Positions 1 through 11,874 of a stretch of 53,200 nucleotides of DNA are shown here, one piece after another (position 1 is the first letter of the stretch; the number at the start of each line of letters is the position of its first letter). Source of the stretch: Rhizophlyctis rosea (taxonomy: Eukaryota > Chytridiomycota > Chytridiomycetes > Rhizophlyctidales > Rhizophlyctidaceae); NCBI GenBank assembly GCA_027596075.1, contig JADGJC010000244.1, forward strand, positions 9,229 through 62,428, given 5' to 3'. The position numbers and the translations under genes are program-made. The notes under the pieces were generated by a model that did no database searches, was not told where the DNA came from, and saw only the letters and a program-made list of their open reading frames with translations.

Positions 1-24
1 CGTTGTTTGGTTTTTTTGTGCTCA

Positions 25-46
25 CCCCCCCCCCCCCCCCCCCCCC
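25..46. repeat. Homopolymer C tract (22 C)
   Basis: An uninterrupted run of 22 cytosines lies just inside the window start, upstream of the splice acceptor of the first visible exon. It is therefore probably intronic or upstream of the coding sequence. Its true length is uncertain because homopolymers are error-prone in sequencing. Confidence 0.9.
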
Positions 47-128
47 AACACCTGCCACCCAACCGTTCTTGCAACGGAAAGTGTTATGAATAACACCTAC
101 TTCTTTGATTTTATTTTGTTACCCACAG

Positions 129-543
129 GTTCTTTAACCGCACAATCGTTAAACCCTCCACGCTTTCCCAAATCAAGAAAAACATCCTCACCCACCCATC
201 CCTCTCTGGCGCGGCGCAAGTCTGGGCCGGCAAAACCGACCTTGTCAAGGGGGGATTCGGCAACCCCGAAACAGACCCCCGTGTACCCGATATTCTTATC
301 CGCGTCACGCCTGGTGTGGTTTACACGTCTTCTACTAAGAAGATTGCGGAACATGGTGGTGGGAATGCGGATGATAGGCATGTTGCTTTGGTTGTGTCAA
401 ACCCCCATTTGAAAAAGAGGGAGGAGAAGGAGTGGGTGGAGACTAAGCAGGTTGGGGTTAGTGTGCTTAAGGTGTTAAGTGTTAGTGAGGCGGGGTTGGT
501 GGGTGCGAAGGTTGAGGGGACTCGTCCTCTTCCAGGGTTGTGA
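129..543 (+). CDS. 3' exon of a type I phosphodiesterase / alkaline phosphatase superfamily protein (partial)
   Basis: This is the last exon of a gene that begins outside the window. A pyrimidine-rich stretch ending in ACCCACAG (121-128) gives the acceptor, and the frame stays open for 137 codons to a TGA at 541-543. The peptide contains PDILIRVTPGVVYTSS, then HGGGNADDRHVALVVSNP, then a lysine/glutamate-rich tail. The 'pDI.v...pG..y.....ki.eHGG...dd.hvaLvvs' pattern is typical of the C-terminal lobe of alkaline-phosphatase-fold enzymes of the type I phosphodiesterase/nucleotide pyrophosphatase family, where the H and D residues bind metal. The assignment rests on this C-terminal motif only; the catalytic nucleophile domain is not in the window. 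Substrate and location cannot be told from this piece. Confidence 0.6.
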
Positions 544-2191
544 GGGCGTGTTAAAGTTGTTATGGAGTTTTGGTAGTGGTTCTTTTTGGGGAAGTGAATT
601 GTGGGTGTGTTCTGTAACGAGTTCCTTGTGATAAGATTGTGGGGTTTTGAGTTGATCGGTCAGTCATAGTGTACTATAAGAGTTAGGTGATCTGAGAAAT
701 GGTATGTGGAAGAAAGATGTGCGTGCAATGTCTGTTACCACAAAATCCTCTGCTGCTGTCAGCCTTTCACAAATGCGTTGTGAACACGTTATGCGTTTTG
801 TTCAATTTCATGTTGTTAGGGTCTTTTCCGGCCCAGGGCCTGATACCAATACTGTAGCCACATACCTAATCGAGGGTGGTGAGAAGTGGTAGAAATGTTG
901 GATCACGAGGTCCCTAGGCGCTTTCAGGAATTTTGATTGGGGTGGCATCCAAAACTTCCGTCTCACATATTTTATCTCGATATAGGTGAGGCACCAGTCA
1001 TAAATTCACTGGTACGGAATATATAACCCTAAATTTCATATTTATGCGGGCGTTTTCGATGCCATCCCATTTACCCAGTCCACTGTTGCCAATGCACATT
1101 GAACCTACCCGCAGGCCGAGGCAGGGATGGTGAAGATCACCCATTTTGCTTACGACAGAGTATTTTGGGTGAGTGCGTCAAAGTGGACTGCACCAACCGC
1201 ATAACTAACTCTAGTTGCGATACTCTTCCACTCAATCCGGTACAAGATTTTCATCCTCCGGGTCCCCAGCAGCATGAGGGATGCTCCAAACGCATGCAAC
1301 TCATGCAAGGAGTAAAACGGTGGGACATGTGATAGAGCTGTCCATACATCAGTGATTTTGCTGCGGGCTTGTCTCCATTTCAATGATAGTGACTCGACGC
1401 ATGACACGTCCTGCAAATGCGCTAGGTGCAAGAGAAAACGTCACAGAGACCGAGGCGCACAACCGAAATGGTTGCGCAGTCTGCCAGCCTACATTCCATC
1501 GCTCCTCATTGCTCAACCAGTCTGTGGAGTATTCCGGAGTACCTCCGATCGGAGCTCGAAAAGCGGAGGTCCCGGCTGGTCGAAGGGCAGGACTGGATCG
1601 CAGGATCCGTGACGGGGGACTTGAACTTGCTGCGAGTCTACGACCCCCCGCAAGGACCAAAAACTCACATGGAAAAACGAGAGAGCAAACTTGAACATAT
1701 CACCTCGTATTCCACATTAGAAGCAAAGACTGCGTTGAATCACGTGTTTAATAGAATATTCAAATGCATAACTCTTATGAGTTTTCTAAGTTGGGCGCAT
1801 CGTTCCAGATGGGATGCCATTCCCCTATTGGAGTCTCCATGGTGACTTGACGGGACGCCAACCATCCTGATCTCCATGAAAATATAGCTCGTAAAGCGGT
1901 TTTTTGAATGTGGCTTGGAGGTTTGAAAGCTTTTGGCTGGGACACACAAATTCTTCGCTTACTCGCACAGCCAGGTTTTCTCAGATTGATGATTCTTCCC
2001 CAGTTCGCCGGCCAGGTTCCCCCCCAGAAGATATTGCTCCCCGTCATTCTTCACACAACGTCCAATTACTCACGCACTAACTCTCACATATCATAACTCT
2101 CGCCTTTCCAGCCCATCCGTTACGCACCCCTGCACCTGTCAAACTCCGCATCCGTCCAACCACATACCTATCAGATCCTTCGGCTGCGACA
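544..2191. other. Intergenic stretch with one doubtful open frame
   Basis: No gene is convincing here. A 139-codon plus-strand frame at 1426-1845 has a charged central part (EYLRSELEKRRSRLVEGQDW) that looks more protein-like than its surroundings. It has no recognisable domain and its C-terminal half looks like random translation. The last 100 bases or so (about 2090-2190) are C/T-rich and probably hold the promoter and 5' UTR of the coiled-coil gene that follows. Confidence 0.5.
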
Positions 2192-3578
2192 ATGGACATG
2201 AACCAAGCTTTGAAGTACGCGGAAAGCAGGGGCATTATCATTCAAAAACTCGAAACGGATGTCGCCAGTTTGAAAAGTGAGAAGGAGCAGTTGAAGGCAA
2301 AGTTACAGGCCGTCCAGTCTGAGAAGGATTGCGTCATACGGCGGTTGGAGGAACAGTTGAAGGCAACATCGAAGGAGAAGAAGCAGTTAACAGGGACGCT
2401 GATAGCGTCAAGGCGGAAGGAGGAACAGCTGAGGGAAGAGGTCAAGTCCCTGGAGGACGACAAATTGGCCTTGCGGCACGCGTTGGAATTGTCGGAGCAA
2501 GGAGAACTAACGGGATTGGAGGAGCTGCAGCAAATAAAAGCAAGCCGAGACGAGTTGAAACAATTATTGGAGGCAGTGAAGGTTGAGCATACACCTCAAG
2601 ACGAGGTCATATCTCAGCTTAAAAACGATCTGACATCATTGAAGGAAGAATTGAATATTGCACAAAGGTATTTGCTTCATACAGTTTCATCACGGGCACG
2701 ACAAAAAAAAGTTGAATTGTTTGATGCTGTCATTTCAGATCCTTGCAAGAAAGTCTTCTTGCCCAACGAGCAGCTGAGCATGAAGTCGAATCTCTCCGGC
2801 CGTTAATGTCCAACAACGACGTCACAATGCCTGAAACGTAAGCGCGAAACTTTCCTAGTATACATCGACACAACGCTGATGTCCAATCCGCACACAGTTC
2901 AGATCTTGTTCCGCCATCTACAACTGATCAAGCAGTTGATGCAAACATGCTCAACGAACATGATGGAGATCTCCCTGCTGAAGTTCATAATGACTTACCG
3001 TCATCCTCTAAACCCGAGAATGAGGCATTGAACCAACACGACGAAGAAGATACCATTGATCTCGACTACGAAAACTCTCTATTCAGCAGTGACTCGGACG
3101 CCGATATGATCCAAACCTCCAAAGAGGCCGTTTCGAAGCTTGCCCGTACCATCAACAAGAGAGCTCTCATCGCGCTGACAGTCATGATGGAAGCTGGCCC
3201 AATGAGTGCTGGCATCGATTGCACCCAAGTTCGAGGTACGACCGGACGTTCACAAGGTGGCATATCAGAACTGATAATGATTGTATATGTACAGCCGCCG
3301 GGAAGAGACTGTTCGATTTGGATTACCACCAACACGGCACGTGGTCTCCGCTTTCTCACCTTTATCAGCAGGGTGTTCTTACCAAGCCGGGCATAGGCAT
3401 CTACAAAATTCATCCAGACTGGGCTGGAGAGAATCTGTTTGCGCATCAGAAGTACGGGAAGTTGAGGAGGCTTTACGAGCTGAGGAGGGGGTGTGATGGA
3501 GAGTTCGAATTGCCTAGAATTCCATCAACGGCGATAAGCGCATCCTTGAAACCGAAGTGGCGGAAGAACGGGAGGTGA
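2192..3578 (+). CDS. Coiled-coil protein with a novel basic C-terminal domain
   Basis: Four exons (2192-2667, 2739-2837, 2898-3235, 3295-3578) join with GT-AG introns of 71, 60 and 59 nt to give 398 residues. Residues 4 to about 165 are an almost uninterrupted charged heptad coiled coil (for example KLETDVASLKSEKEQLKAKL). A Ser/Asp/Glu-rich linker follows (NEHDGDLPAEVHND, LFSSDSDADM). The final 130 residues form a compact-looking basic domain with GKRLFDLDYHQHGTWSPL, PGIGIYKIHPDW and KYGKLRRLYELRRG. I do not recognise this domain. The coiled coil suggests a self-associating scaffold or DNA-binding partner; no localisation signal is seen. The end is uncertain: another frame near 3527-3607 also encodes a charged helical peptide (LETEVAEEREVKRVRQRL), so a fifth exon or alternative splice is possible. 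Confidence 0.75.
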
Positions 3579-4712
3579 AGCGCGTTCGTCAAAGGTTAGT
3601 GGACTTATAAATCTCATGTACTGAACTCATTTTCAGTGCGTGATCATGAACTTATCAGTTTTGGAACGACAGCATCTCTCTGTAACATTGGCGCTTCCGA
3701 GTCAGCAAGGAATTGGCACTCGGGTGCGTTTTCGGCCCACTGATGTCAGCCATAGATCCATGACAATATATGTCATAATTAGCCCCTAAAGACCATCACG
3801 GGTGGTAAAAGTTGTCAATGCTCTTGATGTGGGGAAAACTATAGGAGACCGCTGTCCGCCATATTAAGATAAATGTTGCGGCGGGCTTAGTACATGATTG
3901 TTGTTCACACTGTGCGGATTGCTTGACTGACGAAGGAGGTTGATATGCACATTGCTTACTGTTGATGCTCGACTGCATTTCACCTTCCTTTGCACGAAAG
4001 CAAGCGAGCCTGCCATGGGCTTCTCTCGTCCTAAATCATTGGGGTGTGCAACATTGTTAGTAAACCTTGTCGCAGGGTCATGCAAACACGGGGCCCTTTT
4101 CGTGGAATTGGATTAGTTAGAGTCCAGCACATCTGGGAGTTTGATATCCTGGGCGCTTGCCGTTTGCCGGCAAGCTGGACTCAAGGATACACCGTTTCAA
4201 GATGATGTGACCGACTGAGGGCCCGTATGAAGAAGGAATTTTCTTTGCCCTTTTCATTAGCTCATGCATGGCTGGTTTTGTGCTCTAATTGGTCTACTGG
4301 ATGCAATTGTTTGGAAACACTTTTGGTGGGCGGATTAATGGCGCTGTTGAGGCCTTATGAGGGCACAGAATGCTATGAGAAGTATTCGCGCATCATATAA
4401 TCGTGATGTTGGGACGTGTAAATCCACCGCACCGTTCCTTCCTCGTCCATCTTTTGCTTGTTTTTTTCCTTCCGGTGTTCCCTGGCATAGAGTATTCTAA
4501 AATTGCGCTTCCTAGCCCAGCGGTCTTACTACCGTTTCCAGTTGCGTATCCCTGTCTGCTCGCAAGCTTCGCAACATGCTTCTGCCCTTCGTACTTGTAG
4601 TTCCCTTTTTGCTGGCGGCCAATTGGTGTGAGCAACATAAAAAGGACGCTAAAAAGAATAACGATATTGAAATACACGTTAGCACTCGGCGATGTTCATT
4701 TCTCATTGTCAG
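3579..4712. other. Gene-poor interval
   Basis: After the coiled-coil gene there is no supported coding region. Short open frames on both strands have no domain signature, codon bias or splice structure. The sequence is of mixed composition without obvious tandem repeats. Confidence 0.6.
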
Positions 4713-5300
4713 TCAAATCATGTCCGCGAAGCTTTCTAATCCGAAACGCGCGGCCCTTACTTCGTCCTGTCCCATGCTCGGGACATACTTCGATTCACTC
4801 ATATCCCCATGGTTCCAGAAGATATCTCTGAAGGCACATTTCTGGTTGCTGCAGTCAACCAGAGATTGGGCGTCCTGGATGAAGGGCCTCTTGAATGTTC
4901 GCAATCCTGGTCCTGCATCTTTGAGGTTGGTCCATTTGGACCCGGTTGTTGTTGGTGGGCATTTGAAGAAAGCCATCTGGGTCAGGGTCAAGTGCCTACA
5001 CACATCCTGCGAAGCGTTCGTCCTGGATGCCTTTTTCTATTCTGGAATTTGGGAGATGGGAGCTTTCTTGACTGCTCTTCCTTCCCCGGCAAGAGTGCTC
5101 CTGCAATCGGTGGTGACAACATTGGTATGGAGGATGTTCTTGGAAGTGATGTCATCGCAGCTGTTGGAAGACAGGTGGTGCTGCGTGCATTTCTTTCCGT
5201 TGAAGCCTACATCAACAAATAATTTAAGATTCTGCAAAATATTTTTAATGTCCATCACTGCCGTGGTTGCATCAGCATTTACGGCTGCTGCCTTTTTCTA
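4713..5300 (-). pseudogene. Possible remnant of a Cys-containing secreted-type protein
   Basis: On the minus strand one frame runs from about 5300 down to 4713 with a single internal TAG near 5035. The upstream part contains KKAAAVNADATTAVMDIKNI and NGKKCTQHHLSSNSCDD; the downstream part contains FFKCPPTTTGSKWTNLKD and LVDCSNQKCAFRDIFWNHGD, and ends FADMI. The spaced cysteines, Thr/Ser/Asn richness and lack of lysine-rich or hydrophobic nonsense make it look like a once-extracellular protein, but I recognise no family. A stop-free plus-strand frame covers the same stretch (4576-5301), so strand choice is uncertain. No start codon with a signal peptide is visible upstream. Confidence 0.3.
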
Positions 5301-5319
5301 GTTTTGGTAGATTGGTTCA

Positions 5320-6242
5320 TTGGGCATCGACGACTTTAGCGACTTAATCCAAGTCGATGACTGTGATCACTCTTTTGTAAATTTTATGAAGCTGGCGTTC
5401 GATGCGATTAGCAGTGTTGTGACGATGTTGAAGGGTCCGAAAGTTCCTGGTGACCTTCTTGAATTGTTCTGTATTCTGAGGAGTGCTAGTGATCATACTT
5501 TTATGGGATTGGTAAGAAGTTGTTGGGACGTTGATCCATGCAATCAAGAAGAGTTTTGGCAAGACCTTGACTGAGTCTTTGACTTCCTTTCCGACTTGTT
5601 TTTTGGCTGCAGGCCTCCGAGCCCTTGTTCTCTCCGAAAGCGAATAGTTGATCAGTTTCTTGCTCCAGCCGTGGAAGTTTAGGCTGTTTTGAAGGGTTTT
5701 GCATTTGATTCGTTCAAGACTTCGGAGTATGGGACTGTGGCGCCGATTAGTGTTTAGGATGGACAGTTTACGGTACGTTTGGTGCATATCCAATTTGGCT
5801 CTTCGTTTTTTGTTCCTGAAGTAAACCTCACTATTCTATACTTTCTATTTTTTCCACCACTCCACTCGCAGGTCGCCTTCCATCCCACTGTCCACTTTTG
5901 GGTTGGCGTCGACTTGACCTTTGATGAGCAATTTTCTATCAAGATTCCGAAGACATCGAATCAGGTGCGGTTATGTGTTTTCCTCCCGCAGCTCGCTCTC
6001 CTTCCCCATCTCATTTGCGCTGATCAAGAGATTTGATTCGCGATGTCTTCGTTTGCCAGGTCAATCTTACTGTAATTGTGGCTGCAGACTTTTTCGTCGG
6101 AATCGCGGATACCTCACATCAAAACAATGCTCTCTTGAATATTTATGGTCTAAGTTCGCCGAATGCTTCTGGGCTGTGCTTCCTCCACCACAACGCCGCC
6201 ATGCGTATTTTGCCCGATCTTGGCCCTGTTTTTCCGACTTGA
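5320..6242 (+). pseudogene. Decayed multi-exon gene, secreted-protein type
   Basis: Four exon-like segments are separated by clean GT-AG introns. Segment one (5320-5511) encodes SFVNFMKLAFDAISSVVTML and DLLELFCILRSASDH, and ends at a GTAAGA donor. Segment two runs about 5613-5772, segment three 5872-5964 (PTVHFWVGVDLTFDEQFSIK), and segment four 6060-6242 (VNLTVIVAADFFVGIADTS). The last two introns (5773-5871, 5965-6059) are phase 0 with GTACGT..CGCAG and GTGCGG..CCAG ends. Segment two is broken: the frame that fits its neighbours (GFAFDSFKTSEYGTVAPISV) is interrupted by TAG at 5755 and another near 5680. The protein family is not recognised; the alternating hydrophobic/Thr-rich beta-strand pattern resembles fungal secreted surface proteins. 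Inference: a dead copy of a lineage-specific family. Confidence 0.45.
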
Positions 6243-9200
6243 ATGCATTGATCGACGCTCAAGTTTTGTCTTCACCATATCGACTGAAATGCGTTTGCTG
6301 GTCACAAAGGCATGGGCACCGCACATGAGTCCTACACAATCGATCGGACATTCGATTCGACGGCACTAGCGCACTGCTGTTTACTGATGAACCGAGGTTG
6401 CAGGGACAGCTGCTGAACCATCCCTCCTGAAGCGTTCGATGGAACGTTACTCTTATCCCTGCCATGAGCATATCCTGTGCGGAAGGAAAGCACCATACTG
6501 TAGGCCCTGCCGATGTTGCAATCTCATTGACAAAAAAAGCATCCTCAAGAAGTCTCAACATTGTTCAACACAGTACTGTGCACAACGCCTTGAAGGGTTT
6601 CTGTCGAGGCTGTTTGACATAGTTGGTGAACGATCATATTTGGAGTCATGACTTCCGTCTCAATACCCACTGCCAGTGGACCCAGCCGAAAAAAGAGTGC
6701 GTCATTGGAGTGGGGCACGTCGACAAATGCTGCTCACAGAACCTTACCTGTAAGCCGCAATCCGATACCATTGATGGGCCTCCGGCTCCTCAATGTCCAA
6801 AGGCCATCCAGTTCATGACAACCGGCCTTTTAATTTTTTGTTAATTCCGTCATTGAATCTCAGCAGGCTCCCTCAATTGGGGAGCAAGTCATGAAAAACT
6901 GTGAAGCGAGGAGCTGGCTGCAGGCTGCATATATCATGTCTGCGGACAACTCGCGAATACTTGGAACGAATGCTCTGTTTTCTTCCTGACCGACTTCTAG
7001 CACGGGAAGAGAGCGAGCCATTCAAAAAGTGATAAAAACAAGTATCAGACACATGCTTGCTGCGAAAACAAAATGACGTCAACGAGTCAACATGAGGTAC
7101 ATGAGGCGTTTGCACACCAATCCACTCAGGTATTACTCCCAAAACAATGCAATCGCTCGCGCGGAGTGTTCCTGGAGGTGGCAATAATTGGGAACGGATG
7201 GGGAGGAATCAATAGCAAAAAGACAAAACAATGAGATAAAACCCTTGCCATTCAGATGTCTGGCTAAAGGTTTGGTAGGTCGTTGCTCGCCTCGAATCCA
7301 GGTAGCCTGGTGCCGAAAGCCCTACGGCCTTCATTCTTCTGTTGTTAAGCACTTATCGATGTATGAGACATGCCTTGAGATTGAAGCCTTATGGCACCGA
7401 TTGAACATATCCAAGTGCCTACTGAGGTCTCCTCGAAGCAAACTCCGTTCGTTTCCGGCCCGGCTGACGGCTGACAATGCCATCTGATGGACAAAAACGC
7501 ATCGCCAGTAGCGGCTGATAGAAGGCTGCGTTCGTCGTGCCTCGACAGTTCGGATAAGAATGCGAGGAAGAGTGGGCAGGTCCGGGAGCAGACGACATGC
7601 AAGAGATGGGTCAAAAGGCCATGACAGTACGATACCTGATGACGTTGCACAGTTTTCGCAAAAAAGGAGGCTTTCTCACAACCACATTGCATATCAACAG
7701 ATTGGGATACAGGAAATGCACATAGCGGTGCTGAACTGGGCAATGTGTCCCATTGATGAATATCACTCGAGGTAATGGGCGCTCATCACCGCTCTGAGAT
7801 TTCAATTTCTTGGATGGATTTCAGAGCTTGTTAGGGATCACCAGGGAGGACGCTTGATTTGATCTTCAACAGTTTGATTGACCTTGATGGATACGGAATC
7901 TTTGGAAATTATGATGATGATCGGGTTGCAGTCGGGGCCCGTAAGGGCCAGCATGGGCGGAACTCCCAATCACGTCGACTTGTACTACTGGTGACTACCA
8001 CATAATCGCGATATCAATACACATGGCGTGGGTTACGGTGTGCGCACTCCACGTGGGTTTAATGCAGCGTTCGAGTTTTCCGTTTTTGCAGCGCTTGATA
8101 GAAAAGGAAAGTTTGAACAAGGTACGCTGGAATGGCAAAGATGCCAAAGATATGCTTCCACTTCATTACGGCGCAAGAAAAGAAATGAAGTGGCTTGGAA
8201 ATAGTGACTTTGCCACTTTGGCCGACAAGGTGTGACCGCCGCAATGCCGCCGCAAGACGCAACGAGTTCCCAAATGACATATTAGCGTCAAACAACACCA
8301 GAAAAAATGAAATTTCCACATTTCGTCCCTGATTGTGGAGCAGCCACCAATACGAGATGTTCTCTCTGACTGTTTAATCGTTGAAAGAATTTTGATGTTC
8401 ACAGGGCGGTTCACATACCGAACTTGGATGGCAATGCTGAGCTGGGAGAAGTTTCCTTGTGCTGAAGAGCAGATTCCCAGAAACTGCATTGGACGCGCTC
8501 AAACAGGCGAGGATACAAATACGAAATCACCAATCAGGCGCTCCGTTCAGAGATGTCCATACTTCTGCCCTTAAGGAGGCGTGAGACTGCAGGAACAAAT
8601 TCTCAGGCTGCGTCTCTTACACTTTCGAAGAGGCTCTCTGTCAGCTTTGCCTTGAGCGTCTGCCAGAGGGGAGTACGTAGAGCCTGCCGCCGGCAACATT
8701 ATATGCGAAGTGGTCAACCTCCAGTACGTCATAAAGCGTGATGCCTCAACACAGTAGTGAGTGCAACAGGTAGAAAGGTGTACATGAAGTACATGCAGTC
8801 ATTTGATGGCAGTTCATGTACAATGCCATGATTTCAACCCACTTACATATCGCCCGCTTACTTAAAGCCCTCGTAAGGAGGATTCGGGAAGTGAAACTTT
8901 GACACGTCACCGCATTGCAGCCTGGGCCTCAAACTCAATAAACTCAAGGGGTGCAAATCCGAACCAGCGATGGCTCTTCATCCATGATTTCCCCAATAGG
9001 TTCGAATTGAACAAATTCGTCCGCGAAAGACGCTGCATATGATGCTGAGAAATTTGGCCAAACGGTTCCTCATGTGTTATTCCGGCCATTGCAGACTATC
9101 ACCCAGCCTGTGTCGGCTGCGATTTCGTTGGGATTGATGGTCTACCGGTGGATAGGGGTGGCAATCCACGAGCAGGACCACATCAGCCCTTAGCCTCCAG

Positions 9201-11874
9201 CTTCACTTCGCTGTCGTCTTGTTTTGGCCGTTATTATGGCTAATCTTTGACGACTAAAAGCGTATCATGAAGAACACCGAGCTCGTTCACTGACGTGTTG
9301 ATGCAGGTTGCGTGTGCGATTTGCGGACAGGTTACATTGATAAGTTGCTGGGACAATTCTTTTTTTGTTCCGACTCCTTCGAAGGATGGATACTACATGA
9401 GCTACCTATTCAAGGTGCAAAAAGCTTTGCTGCAAACTCCTTCTTTGGCATTCATCTCGGGTCTTCGAAACAATCCTGACCGAGGTTGGCATTTGATTGA
9501 CCGAACAGTGAACCGCTCCTCAACGAGCTTCTGCTCTGGGACTTCGCCTCCGTGCAATCGCAGAGGGAGCCCCTTTACATCTAGTGTTAGCTCTGTATCA
9601 TTACACAAAAAGGGAATCTTACCATCATCTCTCGCTCATTAGCATTGGTCGTTCATGTCCCGGCTCTGCCCCAAATCGTACCGTGCAAAACTTTGCACTT
9701 TACTCTTCGACTGAAAGTGGAGGCTTTGCATAATTGTACGAAGTCTTTTGAACATCGAGCATAGCATACCCCAACCTTACGACCAGCAAACGTTACCGTC
9801 CGCCCTTTACATGGCTTGAAAAGTCGAGATGTATGAAAATGACAGTCATGAGGAAGCGTGCACATTTTTGTTCCGCCATGGAAGTGTCACACTGGCAGTC
9901 GAAAAAACAAAATCACGTTCAAGGGGGTCCATCGGTGCCGGGTTGATGTTTCACCTTGGACGCCTGGTCGTCATTGTCTGTAAGATGTTGAGGACCAATG
10001 GCATGCATCATAAGGATTCGAGCTTAACTTCTTCAAACAGTGCCACCATTCCTATTTCCCTGCCGGCAGTCATGAACACAGGGCATCCTCACCATTCCTA
10101 TTTCCCTGCCGGCAGCCATGACCACTGGGCATTCTCTCCTGACGCACGTTGCAATAACTTCAACACCAATAACTACGTGTACTTCGCGATCAAGGTGGTG
10201 GTGTCGGGAGTATTGTTGTCAACATTCGACGGGCGTCCTTTTTGGAAAGGTGGGGAAGGCGGACAAGAATGGTGCATCCTCTCATACACGACAGAGACAT
10301 TAATCTCGCGAACTCAATTTGGCATGCATTGTGGCCCCATCCCCGTTTTCCATTTTTTCCGGGCAAGCGACAGCAGGGACATTGTATAGGACTTGGTCGC
10401 ACGTTCGACTAAACGTTTTCGGATATGAGGGCACCGAACAAGGGAATGTCATTTGCTCAACGCAAGACGTCCTGATGACATTTGTATTGAACCTCCACAC
10501 ACAGATGCTGGACATACATTTGTGTTTTGCTGCTGCTAATGGGCAGAATGTGATACCCATGATGATGGAAAGACATGTCTGAAAAAAAAACAATGGATCA
10601 CATCAGACCCCAAAATCTCTTAGCGGTTTCAAGTCCTCTCGTTTGAACTTTCACACCACGTCGCTCACGCCTTGTTGCGGCTCGAAGGCCAGCACAGCAT
10701 TCCGACCGGAAGCTCAATGCATGCGTATTCTACAGTTCCTACTACTAAGGCGAAGCACATCATGCACTCTGACGTGCGCAGATCCATCCGTTCATTAATA
10801 AGTAGCGGGCGGGAAATTTTAAGAGTTAAACGATGTCGCATGTTTTTTTTGGCTTTTTATGACCCCCTGATCTTTTGAGAGACGGAGAAGCTAGTCAGTG
10901 AATTAAATGGATTGAATTCAAATCAAGGCTGAAGGCGTGTAACCAACCGACGCAAATGCGTTCGAACAACACTGCATGTGACACCTGAAAATCCATGAAG
11001 AATGGCGCCGCGTCGAGCATACGCCTTTTTCTGAGCATTTCACTCATTTCATACGGATGACCGATAGGAGTAGTAGGAGTCAAAAAGGCGGCCATGTGCG
11101 CTGTGAGCTGCTGTATGATTAGAGAATACCCAGATTGATGCTTCAGCCGATCATTTTCGGCTCATTTCCCCATATGAGTTTCCAATGGAACGCGCTCGTC
11201 ACGGGCACTTTCCATATGTAAAGGTTGCACGGTCGGTTGCTACTTTTTGCATGTTATATGTCGGTGTAGGTGATGCTTTCGGACAGTAGGATACTTTTAC
11301 AGACAAATAGTTATGTGCATAACTTATCGTACCCGCAGCACTCGGAGCGCTAGATGAAGGCCAAAAAAGAGAGTTCGGTTCTATCATCTTGATCATTTAG
11401 CCCGTTACTTGAAAACATTAAGTACATTGATTAAAATGTAAGTTTATCCAAATAATAGGCGATCAAATCATGATTCCCGTCTTATTGGCAAATGATGCAA
11501 ATGAAAGCAAAATAGTTACCGATGCAATCGCATGTCGGTGGAGAACTCTCAAGATTGCAAGTATTGGAGAGTAGCGAGCAGTCATTTTTTTGTTTCATTG
11601 CAGGATAGGCGAATTGAATTTTAGCTTCCAGCCACTACTTTTGGGTGCAAAAAAGGCGATGTTGGATATGATAGCATCTTCATATATATGCTTTATTGAA
11701 AGTTATGATAGAATGAAACAGCGTGGTATATTCTATGTTATCATATTGTCATGGCCTGCGGGATCAATACTTAGTTGACTTCCAAGTCCATGTCGTCTTA
11801 TCTATACGATCTAACTAAACTAGTTCTAAGTATGTTTAAGCTCCAATGATCAAGCGGGCATCGACTTTCCTCAT
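6243..11874. other. Long gene-poor interval
   Basis: I find no supportable gene in this stretch. Open frames up to about 180 codons exist (for example 9829-10389 plus) but lack domains, introns and composition bias. No reverse-transcriptase, transposase or integrase motif is visible, and no terminal repeats were noticed by eye. The only local structure seen is a 46-bp tandem duplication at 10044-10135. Confidence 0.6.
10044..10135. repeat. Tandem duplication of a 46-bp unit
   Basis: Two adjacent 46-bp copies (10044-10089 and 10090-10135) share the core CACCATTCCTATTTCCCTGC followed by CGGCAG, with only a few substitutions in their second halves. The duplication lies inside gene-poor sequence and is not associated with any recognised coding region. 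Confidence 0.8.

Noticed and set aside
4576..5301. 241-codon plus-strand open frame
   Set aside because: Hydrophobic, Cys/Trp-rich translation without any domain; no splice logic connects it to the downstream exons in a clean frame, and the opposite strand reads more like protein.
7345..7743. 132-codon minus-strand Cys/Ser-rich frame as a possible secreted effector
   Set aside because: No signal peptide at the start, no splice structure, and random-like composition.
9829..10389. 186-codon plus-strand open frame
   Set aside because: Composition looks random, no domain, and it spans a tandem duplication in gene-poor DNA.
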